From positions 1 through 64,000 of the forward strand of contig JALCNW010000014.1 of assembly GCA_022649305.1 (NCBI GenBank): a DNA stretch of 64,000 nucleotides. The letters are read 5' to 3'. The notes under the pieces are model-generated. The model saw only the letters and a list, made by a program, of their open reading frames with translations, was not told where the DNA came from and did not search any database. Below are positions 34,741 to 44,566 of the stretch, piece after piece; positions within the stretch are counted from its first letter, which is position 1; the number at the start of each line of letters is the position of its first letter. The translations under genes and the position numbers were made by a program. The stretch comes from Enterobacter sp. GTDB lineage: Bacteria; Pseudomonadota; Gammaproteobacteria; Enterobacterales; Enterobacteriaceae.

Positions 34741-35949
34741 ATGTCCCGCGTATCACAGGCCCGAAATCTGGGTAAATACTTTCTGTTAGTGGATAACATG
34801 CTGGTTGTACTCGGCTTTTTTGTCGTATTCCCGCTGATCTCAATTCGCTTTGTCGATCAAATGGGCTGGGCGGCATTAATGGTCGGTATTGCGCTGGGAT
34901 TACGTCAGTTTGTTCAGCAGGGATTAGGGGTATTTGGCGGTGCTATTGCCGACCGCTTTGGTGCAAAACCGATGATTGTCACCGGTATGCTGTTGCGTGC
35001 CGCGGGATTCGCAACGATGGGCATTGCACACGATCCCTGGCTGTTGTGGTTTTCCTGCTTTCTTTCGGGGCTTGGCGGTACGCTGTTTGATCCTCCGCGC
35101 ACCGCCCTGGTTGTCAAGCTGATCCGTCCTCGTCAACGCGGTCGTTTTTTCTCTCTGCTGATGATGCAGGACAGCGCTGGCGCGGTGATTGGCGCGTTGC
35201 TCGGAAGCTGGCTTCTGCAATATGACTTCCGGCTGGTCTGTGCTACCGGCGCGGCGCTGTTCATTCTGTGCGCAGGGTTTAACGCCTGGCTGCTGCCAGC
35301 CTGGAAACTCTCCACGGTGAAAGCCCCGGTGCGTGAAGGGCTGGGGCGCGTATTAGCCGATAAACGCTTTGTCACTTATGTCCTCACGCTGACGGGCTAC
35401 TACATGCTGGCGGTGCAGGTCATGCTGATGCTGCCGATAATGGTTAACGATATCGCGGGCACTCCGGCGGCCGTGAAATGGATGTACGCGATTGAAGCCT
35501 GCCTGTCGCTGACGTTGCTCTATCCCATCGCGCGCTGGAGTGAAAAACGTTTTCGCCTTGAACATCGTTTGATGGCCGGACTCCTGCTGATGACGCTCAG
35601 CATGATGCCGATTGGGTTAGTGGGTACGCTCCAGCAGCTCTTTGTCCTGATTAGCACCTTCTATATTGGGTCAATCATTGCCGAGCCCGCACGTGAAACA
35701 CTGGGCGCAAGTCTTGCCGATCCGCGTGCGCGCGGCAGTTATATGGGGTTTAGCCGTCTGGGATTAGCCCTGGGTGGCGCATTAGGTTATGCCGGTGGCG
35801 GATGGCTTTTCGATGCCGGTAAAGCGATGAATCAATCGGAATTGCCGTGGGTGATGCTCGGCGTTGTAGGCTTCATCACCCTGCTTGCGCTGTGGTGGCA
35901 ATTTAGTGCGAAACGAAGCGCCAGCGGCATGCTTGAGCCAGGGGCTTGA
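34741..35949 (+). CDS. mdtH: MFS multidrug transporter MdtH
   Basis: 402 residues, equal to E. coli MdtH, with twelve membrane segments. Overexpression in E. coli gives mild resistance to fluoroquinolones (norfloxacin, enoxacin). The MFS motif A appears as [12 protein letters not shown] (about residues 62-73). A strong TGGAGGGAAA ribosome site precedes the ATG. Divergent from rimJ. Confidence 0.95.
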   Translation: MSRVSQARNLGKYFLLVDNMLVVLGFFVVFPLISIRFVDQMGWAALMVGIALGLRQFVQQGLGVFGGAIADRFGAKPMIVTGMLLRAAGFATMGIAHDPWLLWFSCFLSGLGGTLFDPPRTALVVKLIRPRQRGRFFSLLMMQDSAGAVIGALLGSWLLQYDFRLVCATGAALFILCAGFNAWLLPAWKLSTVKAPVREGLGRVLADKRFVTYVLTLTGYYMLAVQVMLMLPIMVNDIAGTPAAVKWMYAIEACLSLTLLYPIARWSEKRFRLEHRLMAGLLLMTLSMMPIGLVGTLQQLFVLISTFYIGSIIAEPARETLGASLADPRARGSYMGFSRLGLALGGALGYAGGGWLFDAGKAMNQSELPWVMLGVVGFITLLALWWQFSAKRSASGMLEPGA

Positions 35950-36011
35950 TTTGAAACATGCTTTTTTCTCCGCCATACTGAAGACTGATGGTCAACACAT
36001 GGAGGAGAAAC

Positions 36012-36659
36012 GTGAAGCTCTATATCTACGATCACTGCCCGTTCTGCCTAAAAGCCCGTATGATTTTCGGGCTGAAGAACCTCCCTATTGAGCTGGTTAC
36101 GCTGCTCAATGACGATGAAGCCACCCCGACCCGCATGATTGGCAAAAAAATGGCACCCATTCTGCAAAAGGACGATAGCCGCTATCTCCCTGAAAGCATG
36201 GATATTGTGCATTATGTCGACAAACTGGATGGCAAGCCGCTCCTGACGGGAAAACTCAATCCCGCTATCGCCGACTGGCTGCGCAAGGTGAATGGCTATG
36301 TCAATCGTCTCTTAATTCCACGATTCGCGAAAGGCGCTTTCGATGAGTTTGCCACGCCCCAGGCGCGCGACTATTTTGTGAAGAAAAAAGAGGCGGCTAT
36401 CGGCAGCTTTGACGAGCACCTTTCCCATACTGCGGGGCTGGTGAAAAATATTAGCGACGATTTACGCGCCCTCGATAAACTGATCGTCAAGCCTAACGCG
36501 GTCAACGGGGAACTCTCCGAGGACGATATTCATCTGTTCCCGATACTGCGAAACCTGACGCTGGTTTCCGGGATAACCTGGCCGTCGCGCGTAGCCGATT
36601 ACCGCGACAATATGGCTAAGCAGACGCAAATCAATCTACTCTCATCTCAGGCTACCTAA
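36012..36659 (+). CDS. grxB: Glutaredoxin 2
   Basis: 215 residues with GTG start, as the E. coli length requires; the upstream ATG overlaps the GGAGGA site and is rejected. Grx2 has a thioredoxin-like N-terminal domain and an all-helical GST-like C-terminal domain, and reduces mixed disulfides using glutathione. The active site is Cys9-Pro-Phe-Cys12, where E. coli has CPYC. Cytoplasmic. Confidence 0.95.
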   Translation: MKLYIYDHCPFCLKARMIFGLKNLPIELVTLLNDDEATPTRMIGKKMAPILQKDDSRYLPESMDIVHYVDKLDGKPLLTGKLNPAIADWLRKVNGYVNRLLIPRFAKGAFDEFATPQARDYFVKKKEAAIGSFDEHLSHTAGLVKNISDDLRALDKLIVKPNAVNGELSEDDIHLFPILRNLTLVSGITWPSRVADYRDNMAKQTQINLLSSQAT

Positions 36660-36665
36660 GGCCTT

Positions 36666-36696
36666 CGGGGGTGGGAGGACTCTCCTGCCCCTTTCA
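36666..36696 (+). terminator. Probable terminator of grxB
   Basis: GGGG-T-GGGAG ... CTCTCC-TGCCCC hairpin followed by TTTC, seven bases after grxB. The stem is imperfect and the U-run short. Confidence 0.5.
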
Positions 36697-36785
36697 TTAT
36701 CAGCTTTTTCTGCTGGTCTCGGGATTATCCGACTGACATACTGACGCATCAGGACAGATGCGCCGATATCATGTTGAGGAACCCC

Positions 36786-37346
36786 ATGAAAAAAATCGTT
36801 ATTGCTGCGGCACTCATTGTCAGCGGCCTGCTGGTGGGTTGTAACCAGTTAACTCAGTACACCGTCAGCGAGCAGGAAATTAATCAGGCGCTGGAAAAAC
36901 ATAACAATTTCTCGAAAGATATTGGTGTACCCGGCGTGGCCGATGCCCATATCGTTTTGAATAATCTCGTCAGCCAGATTGGACGTGAAGAGCCTAACAA
37001 AGTCATGCTCTCTGGCGATGCCAGTCTGGATATGAACTCCCTGTTCGGCAGTCAGAAGGCGAACATCAAGCTGAAGCTCAAAGCGCTACCGGTCTTCAAT
37101 AAAGAAAAAGGGGCGATTTATCTGCAGGAGATGGAAGTTGTCGATGCCGAAGTCACACCGGAAAAAATGAAGCCGGTGCTTCAGACGCTGATGCCTTACC
37201 TCAATCAGTCGCTGCGCAATTACTTCAATCAGCAGCCTGCTTATATTCTCAGCGAGGATAAAAGTCAGGGCGAGGCGCTAGCGAAGAAATACGCGAAAGG
37301 CATTGAGGTGAAGCCAGGCCAAATCATCATCCCGTTCACTGACTAA
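36786..37346 (+). CDS. yceB: YceB lipoprotein (DUF1439)
   Basis: 186 residues from MKKIVIAAA, equal to E. coli YceB; five earlier codons belong to the ribosome-site region. The signal peptide ends in the lipobox LLVGC (Cys19), so it is an outer-membrane-type lipoprotein (residue +2 Asn). DUF1439 proteins have a lipid-binding-like fold. Function unknown. Confidence 0.92.
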   Translation: MKKIVIAAALIVSGLLVGCNQLTQYTVSEQEINQALEKHNNFSKDIGVPGVADAHIVLNNLVSQIGREEPNKVMLSGDASLDMNSLFGSQKANIKLKLKALPVFNKEKGAIYLQEMEVVDAEVTPEKMKPVLQTLMPYLNQSLRNYFNQQPAYILSEDKSQGEALAKKYAKGIEVKPGQIIIPFTD

Positions 37347-37349
37347 TCC

Positions 37350-37371
37350 GATGGGCGCGACGGCGCCCTTC
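37350..37371 (+). terminator. Probable terminator of yceB
   Basis: GGGCG-CGAC-GGCGCCC-type hairpin followed by TTCGTTC, directly after yceB. Weak U-run. Confidence 0.4.
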
Positions 37372-37388
37372 GTTCTGTACAAAAGTTT

Positions 37389-37488
37389 TTGCACAAAAGT
37401 GTGCAAACGAAAACGTTTCCGCATATGATTTGTGTCCGGCAAAAACAGCCATCCTTATGACTGATTCCTGATAAGCCGGAGCATATCA
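37389..37488 (+). promoter_or_regulatory. pyrC promoter, PurR box and start-site-switch leader
   Basis: A PurR-like palindrome ACGAAAACGTTTCCGC (37407-37422) lies just upstream of the -10 TATGAT (37424-37429). The transcript begins within TCCGGC (37435-37440). In E. coli pyrC, starting at C when pyrimidines are plentiful lets 5'-CCGGC pair with GCCGG (37475-37479), which overlaps the ribosome site GGAG and blocks translation; starting at G avoids it. Both arms are conserved here. Confidence 0.8.
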
Positions 37489-38535
37489 ATGACTGCACAC
37501 CCCCAGGTTCTCAAAATCCGCCGCCCAGACGACTGGCATATCCATTTGCGCGATGGCGACATGCTTAAAACCGTCGTTCCTTACACCAGTGAAATCTATG
37601 GCCGTGCGATCGTGATGCCTAACCTGGCACCGCCAGTCACCACCGTTGATGCTGCTATTGCCTATCGTCAGCGCATTCTTGATGCCGTTCCCGCCGGGCA
37701 TGACTTTACGCCGCTCATGACCTGCTATCTGACCGATTCACTCGATCCGAACGAAGTGGAACGTGGCTTTAATGAAGGTGTGTTTACCGCCGCCAAACTC
37801 TATCCAGCCAATGCGACCACTAACTCAAGCCACGGCGTAACCAGCATTGACGCCATCATGCCCGTTCTGGAGCGCATGGAAAAACTGGGGATGCCGCTGC
37901 TGATCCACGGCGAAGTCACCCATGCCGACATCGATATCTTCGACCGTGAAGCGCGTTTTATCGACACGGTGATGGAGCCGCTGCGCCAGCGTCTGCCCGG
38001 ACTGAAAGTCGTCTTTGAACACATCACGACGAAAGATGCCGCGGAATACGTGCGTGACGGGAACGACCTGCTTGCCGCCACGATTACGCCCCAACATTTG
38101 ATGTTCAATCGTAACCACATGCTGGTGGGTGGCGTGCGCCCGCATCTGTACTGCCTGCCTATCCTCAAACGTAATATTCATCAGCAGGCGCTACGCGAGC
38201 TGGTTGCCAGTGGCTTTACGCGCGCGTTCCTGGGAACCGACTCCGCCCCGCACGCTCGTCATCGCAAAGAAGCAAGCTGTGGCTGTGCTGGTTGTTTCAA
38301 TGCACCTACGGCGCTGGCGAGCTACGCTACCGTTTTTGAAGAGATGAATGCCTTAGCGCATTTTGAAGCGTTTTGCTCACTGAATGGCCCGCGTTTCTAC
38401 AGCCTGCCAGTGAATGAAACCTTTATCGAACTTGAACGTAAGCCAAGCCTGGTAGAAGAATCTATCGCGCTGACTGACGACACGCTGATCCCCTTCCTGG
38501 CGGGCGAAACCGTCAACTGGACGATAAAACGCTAA
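37489..38535 (+). CDS. pyrC: Dihydroorotase
   Basis: 348 residues, equal to E. coli. It cyclises N-carbamoyl-aspartate to dihydroorotate in pyrimidine synthesis. The binuclear zinc site is visible: His17 and His19 ([11 protein letters not shown]), carboxylated Lys103 ([12 protein letters not shown]), then later His residues (LLIHGEV, FEHITT) and the Asp in [15 protein letters not shown]. Strong match throughout. Confidence 0.98.
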   Translation: MTAHPQVLKIRRPDDWHIHLRDGDMLKTVVPYTSEIYGRAIVMPNLAPPVTTVDAAIAYRQRILDAVPAGHDFTPLMTCYLTDSLDPNEVERGFNEGVFTAAKLYPANATTNSSHGVTSIDAIMPVLERMEKLGMPLLIHGEVTHADIDIFDREARFIDTVMEPLRQRLPGLKVVFEHITTKDAAEYVRDGNDLLAATITPQHLMFNRNHMLVGGVRPHLYCLPILKRNIHQQALRELVASGFTRAFLGTDSAPHARHRKEASCGCAGCFNAPTALASYATVFEEMNALAHFEAFCSLNGPRFYSLPVNETFIELERKPSLVEESIALTDDTLIPFLAGETVNWTIKR

Positions 38536-38572
38536 AAAGTGATTGCTCCTTGTTGTAAGTTTTATGATATGC

Positions 38573-38588
38573 CTGTATAAATAAACAG
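38573..38588 (+). promoter_or_regulatory. LexA (SOS) box of dinI
   Basis: CTGTATAAATAAACAG fits the CTGT-N8-ACAG SOS consensus and lies 22 bases before the dinI ATG, downstream of a TATGAT -10 element, as in E. coli dinI. Confidence 0.92.
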
Positions 38589-38609
38589 TACATTACACAG
38601 GGGGCAATT

Positions 38610-38855
38610 ATGCGTATTGAAGTGACCGTCGCCAAAACTACCGTATTACCCGCTGGCGCGCTGGACGCGCTTGCTGGGGAATTATCCCGCCGTATTAACG
38701 ACTCTTTTCCCGATCGTGATGGAGCCGTAACGGTGCGCTACGCCACAGCCAACAACCTTTCTGTCATCGGTGCAGCCAAAGACGATAAAGATCGCATCAG
38801 CGAAATTCTTCAGGAAACCTGGGAAAGCGCCGACGACTGGTTTATCACAGATTAA
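38610..38855 (+). CDS. dinI: DNA damage-inducible protein DinI
   Basis: 81 residues, equal to E. coli. DinI binds RecA filaments and tunes SOS, mainly by stabilising filaments and limiting UmuD processing. The family N-terminus MRIEVTVAKT and acidic C-terminal helix (ISEILQETWESADDW) are conserved. LexA-controlled. Confidence 0.96.
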   Translation: MRIEVTVAKTTVLPAGALDALAGELSRRINDSFPDRDGAVTVRYATANNLSVIGAAKDDKDRISEILQETWESADDWFITD

Positions 38856-38882
38856 TTATTGCTCCCTCATTGTTTTTTTTTC

Positions 38883-38907
38883 GCCGGGTCGCCCCGGCTT
38901 TTTTTTA
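38883..38907 (+). terminator. Intrinsic terminator of dinI
   Basis: Stem GCCGGG / CCCGGC with a 4-base TCGC loop followed by eight T, 27 bases after the dinI stop. Confidence 0.85.
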
Positions 38908-39126
38908 TAGAATTTAAATTAAGTTCAAATTAATTGCCCATCTTCTTAAAAAAAGATGAATAAGATGGCGGTTTACTGTTCAAAGAATCCTAAAAAGCAC
39001 AAAAATGTGTTGCTACCTGTTTATTTTCCCTTCGTAACGGTTATTTATTGATATACTGAAATTGCTTCAGAAAAACAGCATGGAACCTCACAGTCGTTGT
39101 CTTTTAACACGCAATAAGGGGTTACG

Positions 39127-39381
39127 ATGGAAAAGAATAATGAAGTCATCCAGACCCATCCACTCGTCGGTTGGGACATCAGTACCGTAGACAGCTATGA
39201 CGCACTCATGTTGCGTTTGCACTACCAGACCCCAAATCAACCAGCTCGTGAAGACGCAGAAGTTGGACAGACACTGTGGCTTACCACAGATGTTGCACGT
39301 CAGTTTATTTCTATTTTAGAAGCAGGTATTGCGAAAATAGAATCTGGCGACTACCAGGCAAATGAGTATCGTCGGCATTAA
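39127..39381 (+). CDS. bssS: Biofilm regulator BssS
   Basis: 84 residues, equal to E. coli BssS (YceP). It is a small cytoplasmic protein that affects biofilm formation through indole and autoinducer-2 related signalling in E. coli; the mechanism is not known. No DNA-binding motif is obvious. Monocistronic between dinI and solA, with AATAAGGGGTT ribosome site. Confidence 0.93.
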   Translation: MEKNNEVIQTHPLVGWDISTVDSYDALMLRLHYQTPNQPAREDAEVGQTLWLTTDVARQFISILEAGIAKIESGDYQANEYRRH

Positions 39382-39405
39382 GATAATGCCCAACATTCAC
39401 TCAGC

Positions 39406-39434
39406 GGGCACCCTTGTGGTGCCTCATTTATTTC
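39406..39434 (+). terminator. Probable terminator of bssS
   Basis: Perfect GGCACC / GGTGCC stem with CTTGT loop and TCATTTATTTC downstream, 25 bases after bssS. Confidence 0.6.
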
Positions 39435-39498
39435 TTCCTTGAACAACGCCTCCATCTTAATTACTCTGCTAACTAAAGCGCTGATTTAAGAGATCCTT

Positions 39499-40617
39499 AT
39501 GAAATACGATTTAATCATTATTGGCAGCGGATCCGTGGGTTCTGCGGCAGGCTATTACGCAACGCAAGCCGGTTTGAACGTTTTGATGATTGACGCTCAC
39601 CTTCCGCCTCATTCTGATGGCAGCCACCATGGCGACACTCGGCTTATTCGCCACGCTTACGGAGAAGGTGAACGCTACGTCCCGCTGGTGCTCAGGGCGC
39701 AAACGCTCTGGGACGAATTATCCGCCTTAAGCGAAGACCCTATCTTTGAGCGTACCGGCGTCGTCAATCTTGGTCCGGCCAACTCAGAGTTCCTGGCGAA
39801 CGTCGAACAGAGCGCGCGGCAATACCATCTGGACGTCGAGCGTCTTGAGGCAAGTGCCATCATGAAACGCTGGCCAGAAATCGTTGTCCCAACCGATTAT
39901 ATCGGCTTATACGAAGCGAACTCAGGGGTGCTGCACTGCGAAACGGCAATCAAAACCTGGGTCGCCCTTGCCGAACAAGCAGGGTGCGCGCAGTTATTTA
40001 ACTGCCCCGTGGAGACCATTACCCATCACGCTGACGGCGTGACGGTGCAGACTCCGGAAGGTCCGTTTACCGCGTCTCGCCTGCTGATCAGCGCCGGCAC
40101 CTGGGTAACAAAGTTCCTGCCAGACTTGCCAATTCAGCCTGTTCGCAAAGTCTTCTCCTGGTTCCAGGCCGATGGACGATACAGCACCCAGAATAAATTC
40201 CCGGCTTTCACCGGAGAATTGCCTAACGGCGATCAGTTCTACGGCTTCCCTTCTGAAAAAGATGCGCTGAAAATTGGCAAACATAACGGTGGGCAAAACA
40301 TCCATTCGCCAGAAGAACGTAAGCCATTTGGTGCCTATCCGAGCGATGGTTCCGAGGCCTTTAACTTCTTACGTAACGTCCTGCCGGGTATTGGCGGGTT
40401 GCTGCATGGTGCGGCTTGCACCTATGACAATACACCTGATGAAGATTTTATTATCGATACGCTACCCGGGCATGACAATACGCTGCTGATTACCGGATTG
40501 AGCGGCCATGGTTTCAAATTTGCATCAGTACTGGGCGAAATTGCCGCGCAGTTTGCACAAGGGATTGCTCCGACGTTTGATCTCACCCCCTTCTCGCTTT
40601 CACGTTTTCGTGGATAA
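39499..40617 (+). CDS. solA: N-methyl-L-tryptophan oxidase
   Basis: 372 residues, equal to E. coli SolA. A flavoprotein of the monomeric sarcosine oxidase family that demethylates N-methyl-amino acids, releasing formaldehyde and hydrogen peroxide. The FAD-binding [13 protein letters not shown] motif is at residues 8-20; the covalent-flavin cysteine is expected in [17 protein letters not shown]. Start fits the dinucleotide-binding strand [10 protein letters not shown]. Confidence 0.95.
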   Translation: MKYDLIIIGSGSVGSAAGYYATQAGLNVLMIDAHLPPHSDGSHHGDTRLIRHAYGEGERYVPLVLRAQTLWDELSALSEDPIFERTGVVNLGPANSEFLANVEQSARQYHLDVERLEASAIMKRWPEIVVPTDYIGLYEANSGVLHCETAIKTWVALAEQAGCAQLFNCPVETITHHADGVTVQTPEGPFTASRLLISAGTWVTKFLPDLPIQPVRKVFSWFQADGRYSTQNKFPAFTGELPNGDQFYGFPSEKDALKIGKHNGGQNIHSPEERKPFGAYPSDGSEAFNFLRNVLPGIGGLLHGAACTYDNTPDEDFIIDTLPGHDNTLLITGLSGHGFKFASVLGEIAAQFAQGIAPTFDLTPFSLSRFRG

Positions 40618-40628
40618 TGCCCCCGTCT

Positions 40629-40658
40629 GGCTCCGTTCATCCGGAGCCTTTGTCTTTT
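40629..40658 (+). terminator. Terminator of solA
   Basis: GGCTCCG / CGGAGCC stem with a 6-base loop and TTTGTCTTTT, eleven bases after solA. Confidence 0.75.
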
Positions 40659-40675
40659 AAAAGTAAATGGAAAAT

Positions 40676-40789
40676 ATGCGCAGGATTTTTGATTACCTCA
40701 TCAACAATATTCGGGAGCACTTGATGCTCTATATATTGCTTTGGTGTTTACTGGCAATCATCGACATTATTTACATTGTATTTTTCTGA
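40676..40789 (+). CDS. yceO: Small membrane protein YceO
   Basis: 37-residue protein with a single hydrophobic segment ([20 protein letters not shown]), preceded by basic residues ([15 protein letters not shown]). It aligns from the first residue with the last 37 residues of E. coli YceO, at the same place between solA and yceJ. Conservation of sequence and position in two genera supports a real gene. YceO is linked in E. coli to biofilm and acid-stress phenotypes only; function unknown. A GGAAAAT ribosome site precedes the ATG. Confidence 0.85.
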   Translation: MRRIFDYLINNIREHLMLYILLWCLLAIIDIIYIVFF

Positions 40790-41050
40790 AAATGCCACCT
40801 GACGTTAATTGACATTACTTTATAAAAACTGAATTCATTAGCAAATTATTTGAATCCCCTCCCCGTCGCAGCAGCCCTCATCTTCCTCCACTACAAGCTT
40901 TTTTGCACGAAGGCATTGAATTACATCCCGCAATCCTTTTCAATAAAATTGAAATACAATATGTAATAATCCTTATCGTTAAAAATCAGTTGCAATAATG
41001 TTTCTCACAGGCCATTTTTACCTTCTCTTTAATTGGTGGTGGTCATCTTT

Positions 41051-41617
41051 ATGCAATTGCGTAATTCTTCTGCACGCTATGGGATAATATCCATGTTACT
41101 ACACTGGTTAATCGCCTTAGTAGTATACGGGATGTTTGGCCTTGGGCTTTGGATGGTCACATTAAGCTATTATGACGGCTGGTATCACCAGGCGCCTGAA
41201 CTGCATAAAAGCATCGGCATTTTATTGATGATGGCGCTCGTTGTTCGCGTGGTATGGCGCTTTATTTCGCCGCCACCGCCTGCACAGAAAACCCACAGCG
41301 CTTTCACGCGGGTCAGCGCGGTGGGCGCTCATATTGCGCTTTACTCCCTGTTATTTTCCATTTTGATCAGCGGATATCTTATTTCCACAGCCGATGGTAA
41401 ATCGATCAGCGTATTTGGCCTGTTCGACATTCCCGCCACACTGACCGACGCGGGATCGCAGGCAGATTTGGCCGGCACGATTCATTTTTGGCTCGCCTGG
41501 AGCGTAGTCATTCTTTCTGTACTGCATGGGCTCGCTGCCCTTAAACATCATTTCATCGATAAAGACGACACGCTAAAGCGCATGCTGGGCCGATCGTCCA
41601 TTGACTCTGGAGCATAA
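41051..41617 (+). CDS. yceJ: Cytochrome b561 homologue YceJ
   Basis: 188 residues from [11 protein letters not shown], equal to E. coli YceJ; a TTG six codons upstream is rejected. Four membrane helices and conserved His residues for two b-type hemes ([40 protein letters not shown]) are present. Probable electron carrier in the inner membrane, partner unknown. It is followed after one base by yceI, with which it forms an operon. Confidence 0.93.
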   Translation: MQLRNSSARYGIISMLLHWLIALVVYGMFGLGLWMVTLSYYDGWYHQAPELHKSIGILLMMALVVRVVWRFISPPPPAQKTHSAFTRVSAVGAHIALYSLLFSILISGYLISTADGKSISVFGLFDIPATLTDAGSQADLAGTIHFWLAWSVVILSVLHGLAALKHHFIDKDDTLKRMLGRSSIDSGA

Positions 41618-41618
41618 A

Positions 41619-42194
41619 ATGAAAAAACGCCTGTTGGGTATCGCATTAGGTTCACTGTTATTCACCACCGGTTCTGCCGTTGCCGCTGATTACAAAATTG
41701 ATAAAGAAGGCCAGCATGCTTTTGTGAATTTTCGCATTCAGCATTTGGGTTACAGCTGGCTGTACGGCACGTTTAAAGATTTCGATGGAACCTTCAGCTT
41801 TGACGAAAAAAATCCCGCAGCGGACAAAGTCAATGTCACCATTAATACCAACAGCCTGGACACAAACCATGCTGAGCGCGATAAACATTTGCGCAGCGCC
41901 GAATTCCTCAACGTCGCCAAATTCCCGCAGGCTACCTTTGCCTCAACCGAAGTGAAAAAAGACGGTGACGATCTCGATATTACCGGCAATTTGACGCTGA
42001 ACGGCGTGACGAAACCGGTCACGCTTGAGGCAAAACTCATCGGTCAGGGTGATGATCCGTGGGGCGGGAAACGTGCGGGCTTTGAAGCCGCGGGCAAAAT
42101 TCGCCTGAAAGATTTCAATATCACCACCGATTTAGGACCGGCATCGCAGGAAGTGGATTTGATCATTTCTGTCGAAGGCGTGCAGCAGAAGTAA
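41619..42194 (+). CDS. yceI: YceI periplasmic polyisoprenoid-binding family protein
   Basis: 191 residues from MKKRLLGIA, equal to E. coli. The signal peptide ends in SAVAA; the mature protein ([19 protein letters not shown]) is a lipocalin-like barrel that binds long isoprenoid chains. E. coli YceI rises at high pH and osmotic stress. Co-transcribed with the cytochrome b561 gene yceJ, suggesting a quinone or isoprenoid link. Confidence 0.95.
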   Translation: MKKRLLGIALGSLLFTTGSAVAADYKIDKEGQHAFVNFRIQHLGYSWLYGTFKDFDGTFSFDEKNPAADKVNVTINTNSLDTNHAERDKHLRSAEFLNVAKFPQATFASTEVKKDGDDLDITGNLTLNGVTKPVTLEAKLIGQGDDPWGGKRAGFEAAGKIRLKDFNITTDLGPASQEVDLIISVEGVQQK

Positions 42195-42202
42195 TTTGAA
42201 AT

Positions 42203-42230
42203 CACCCGGTACGCAACGTGCTACCGGGTG
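42203..42230. terminator. Hairpin between yceI and trhO
   Basis: CACCCGGTA / TACCGGGTG stem with a 10-base loop between convergent yceI and trhO. Short U-runs only; likely a bidirectional terminator or REP-like stem. Confidence 0.55.
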
Positions 42231-42241
42231 TTGATTCGCGC

Positions 42242-43291
42242 TTATTCCGGGTCTGGAATACCCAGTTTGGTATTTAATCGACCGCGCGATTTATTAAAGA
42301 TCTTATTGCCGTTTTCGCGCCCAGCCCGACGGCGACGCTGTTCCTCTTCAGGCAACACGCTCTCTTCGCTACACAATTCGCTACAGCAGCCGTTGTATTT
42401 TTCCGCACACACCGGACACTGGATAAACAGAAGATGGCAGCCATCGTTCTTACAATTGGTGTGTGTATCACAAGGCGTTCCGCATTGATGACAATGGGCA
42501 ATCACGTCTTCTGAGATGCGCTCCCCCATCCGCTCGTCAAAGACAAAGTTCTTACCGATAAAACGCACCGGTAAACCCTGTTCACGGGCACGGCGCGCGT
42601 ATTCGATGATTCCACCCTCAATGTGCCAGACCTTGTTAAAGCCGCTGTGTTTCATCCAGGCACTGGCCTTTTCACAACGGATCCCACCGGTGCAGTACAT
42701 CACGATTTTTTTGTCTTTGTGCTCCTGCATCATCTCAACCGCTTTTGGCAACTGCTCGCGGAAGGTATCTGCCGGGATTTCTAGCGCGTTCTCGAAATGT
42801 CCCACTTCGTATTCGTAGTGATTACGCATATCAATAAACACCACGTCCGGATCGTCGAGCATGGTATTCACTTCTGCTGCTTTCAGGTATTCACCGACAT
42901 CACCGGCGTTGAACGTCGGATCGTCAATACCATCGGCGACAATGCGCTCACGCACCTTCATACGCAGCACCCAGAAAGATTTCCCGTCATCATCTAAGGC
43001 GATATTAAGACGTAAATCGTTAAACGCCGGGTCAAAGGCGTACAGGAAATCGCGGAACGCGTCGACATTGCTCTCAGGCACGCTAATCTGTGCGTTGATA
43101 CCTTCATGGGCAAGGTAAACACGACCAAATACCTTCAGCGTTTCAAAGGCTTTATAGAGTATGTCGCGCGTTGCTTGAGGGTCAGCAATAGTAAAATATT
43201 TGTAGAACGAGATGGTTGTGCGCGGTTCGGTTTCTGCCAACATGCGCGCTTTCAACATCTCATTCGATACACGGTTATGTAACACTGGCAT
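42242..43291 (-). CDS. trhO: tRNA uridine(34) hydroxylase TrhO (YceA)
   Basis: 349 residues from [13 protein letters not shown] (E. coli 350); nineteen upstream codons are rejected because an AGGAACC site lies directly before this ATG. TrhO hydroxylates U34 of some tRNAs to ho5U using oxygen. The rhodanese domain carries the active-loop cysteine at Cys200 ([10 protein letters not shown]). A cysteine-rich C-terminal part ([30 protein letters not shown]) suggests metal binding. Confidence 0.95.
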   Translation of the reverse strand: MPVLHNRVSNEMLKARMLAETEPRTTISFYKYFTIADPQATRDILYKAFETLKVFGRVYLAHEGINAQISVPESNVDAFRDFLYAFDPAFNDLRLNIALDDDGKSFWVLRMKVRERIVADGIDDPTFNAGDVGEYLKAAEVNTMLDDPDVVFIDMRNHYEYEVGHFENALEIPADTFREQLPKAVEMMQEHKDKKIVMYCTGGIRCEKASAWMKHSGFNKVWHIEGGIIEYARRAREQGLPVRFIGKNFVFDERMGERISEDVIAHCHQCGTPCDTHTNCKNDGCHLLFIQCPVCAEKYNGCCSELCSEESVLPEEEQRRRRAGRENGNKIFNKSRGRLNTKLGIPDPE

Positions 43292-43513
43292 GGTGTACGG
43301 TTCCTGCAATCGTGAAGAGAATGAAAATCGGGCAGCATCATATAGCAAACAATGCGAATTTACATCCCCACATTTTGCGCTACATTTCCCTTAATGAAAT
43401 AATTTTGTAATAACAATCGCTGCATTAATGCTCAGTTCGCATTCATTGATTTTGGTTATGATTCAAAAAAATGTGAGAATGCAGGTTACAGGACGAACGA
43501 ATACAGGAACGTT

Positions 43514-44440
43514 ATGACTCATTTACCTAAATTTTCAACGGAGCTGCTTCACCCGCGCTATTGGCCCACCTGGTGTGGTATCGGCTTGTTGTGGTTACTT
43601 GTCCAACTCCCCTATCCTGTCATCTATCGCCTTGGTTGCGGTCTTGGCACGCTTGCCCACCGCTTTATGAAGCGCCGCGTTAACATCGCCAATCGCAATC
43701 TGGAACTGTGCTTCCCACAGATGGACACAATCGAACGACGTAAGCTGGTGATTAAAAATTTCCAGTCCGTCGGCATGGGCCTGATGGAAACGGGTATGGC
43801 CTGGTTCTGGAATGATAAGCGCATGGCGCGCTGGTTTGAGGTGACGGGTACCGGCATGGAACCGATAAACACTCTGCAAGCACAAAAAACGGGTGTTCTG
43901 CTAATCGGTATACATTTTCTGACGCTTGAGATCGGCGCGCGGATGTTTGGTATGCAGACGCCGGGAATTGGCGTTTATCGCCCGAACGACAATCCGGTTA
44001 TCGACCTGCTGCAAACGCGAGGACGGATGCGGTCTAACAAAGGCATGATCGACCGCAAAGATCTCAAAGGGATGATCCGTGCCCTGAAGAGCGGCGAAGT
44101 CATCTGGTATGCCCCGGATCACGACTATGGTCCACAATCCAGCGTGTTTGTGCCGTTCTTTGCCGTTGAGAAAGCAGCGACGACCACGGGGACCTGGATC
44201 CTGGCCCGTACGTCAAAGGCCGCTGTCGTGCCTTTTGTGCCACGGCGTAAGCCCGACGGGAAAGGCTATGAGCTGATAATGCTTGAGCCCACCCTCGCCC
44301 CACCGCTTGATGATGCTGAAACCACAGCAAGATGGATGAACAACGTGATCGAACAATGCATCATGCTTGCCCCGGACCAGTACATGTGGCTCCATCGCCG
44401 CTTTAAAACCCGCCCAGAAGGCATGCCTTCACGCTATTAA
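43514..44440 (+). CDS. lpxL: Lipid A lauroyl acyltransferase
   Basis: 308 residues (E. coli 306). It adds laurate from ACP to Kdo2-lipid IVA at the inner-membrane face. An N-terminal membrane segment (about 17-37) precedes the catalytic HX4E: His134 and Glu139 in [10 protein letters not shown]. The later [14 protein letters not shown] region is conserved. AcpP, encoded in this window, supplies the acyl chain. Confidence 0.96.
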   Translation: MTHLPKFSTELLHPRYWPTWCGIGLLWLLVQLPYPVIYRLGCGLGTLAHRFMKRRVNIANRNLELCFPQMDTIERRKLVIKNFQSVGMGLMETGMAWFWNDKRMARWFEVTGTGMEPINTLQAQKTGVLLIGIHFLTLEIGARMFGMQTPGIGVYRPNDNPVIDLLQTRGRMRSNKGMIDRKDLKGMIRALKSGEVIWYAPDHDYGPQSSVFVPFFAVEKAATTTGTWILARTSKAAVVPFVPRRKPDGKGYELIMLEPTLAPPLDDAETTARWMNNVIEQCIMLAPDQYMWLHRRFKTRPEGMPSRY

Positions 44441-44450
44441 TCGTTGATCC

Positions 44451-44475
44451 GGCGGCCACAAAGCCGCCCGCAATT
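44451..44475 (+). terminator. Weak terminator after lpxL
   Basis: GGCGGC / GCCGCC stem with a 6-base loop and CGCAATTT downstream; poor U-run. Confidence 0.4.
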
Positions 44476-44566
44476 TAGCTTTAAAAGCCCTCTCACATTG
44501 CGGCAATCATAACGCAGGCGCATAATTAGCAGGCTTATTACCTCTTTTATTGTTTTGCGGATAGTT

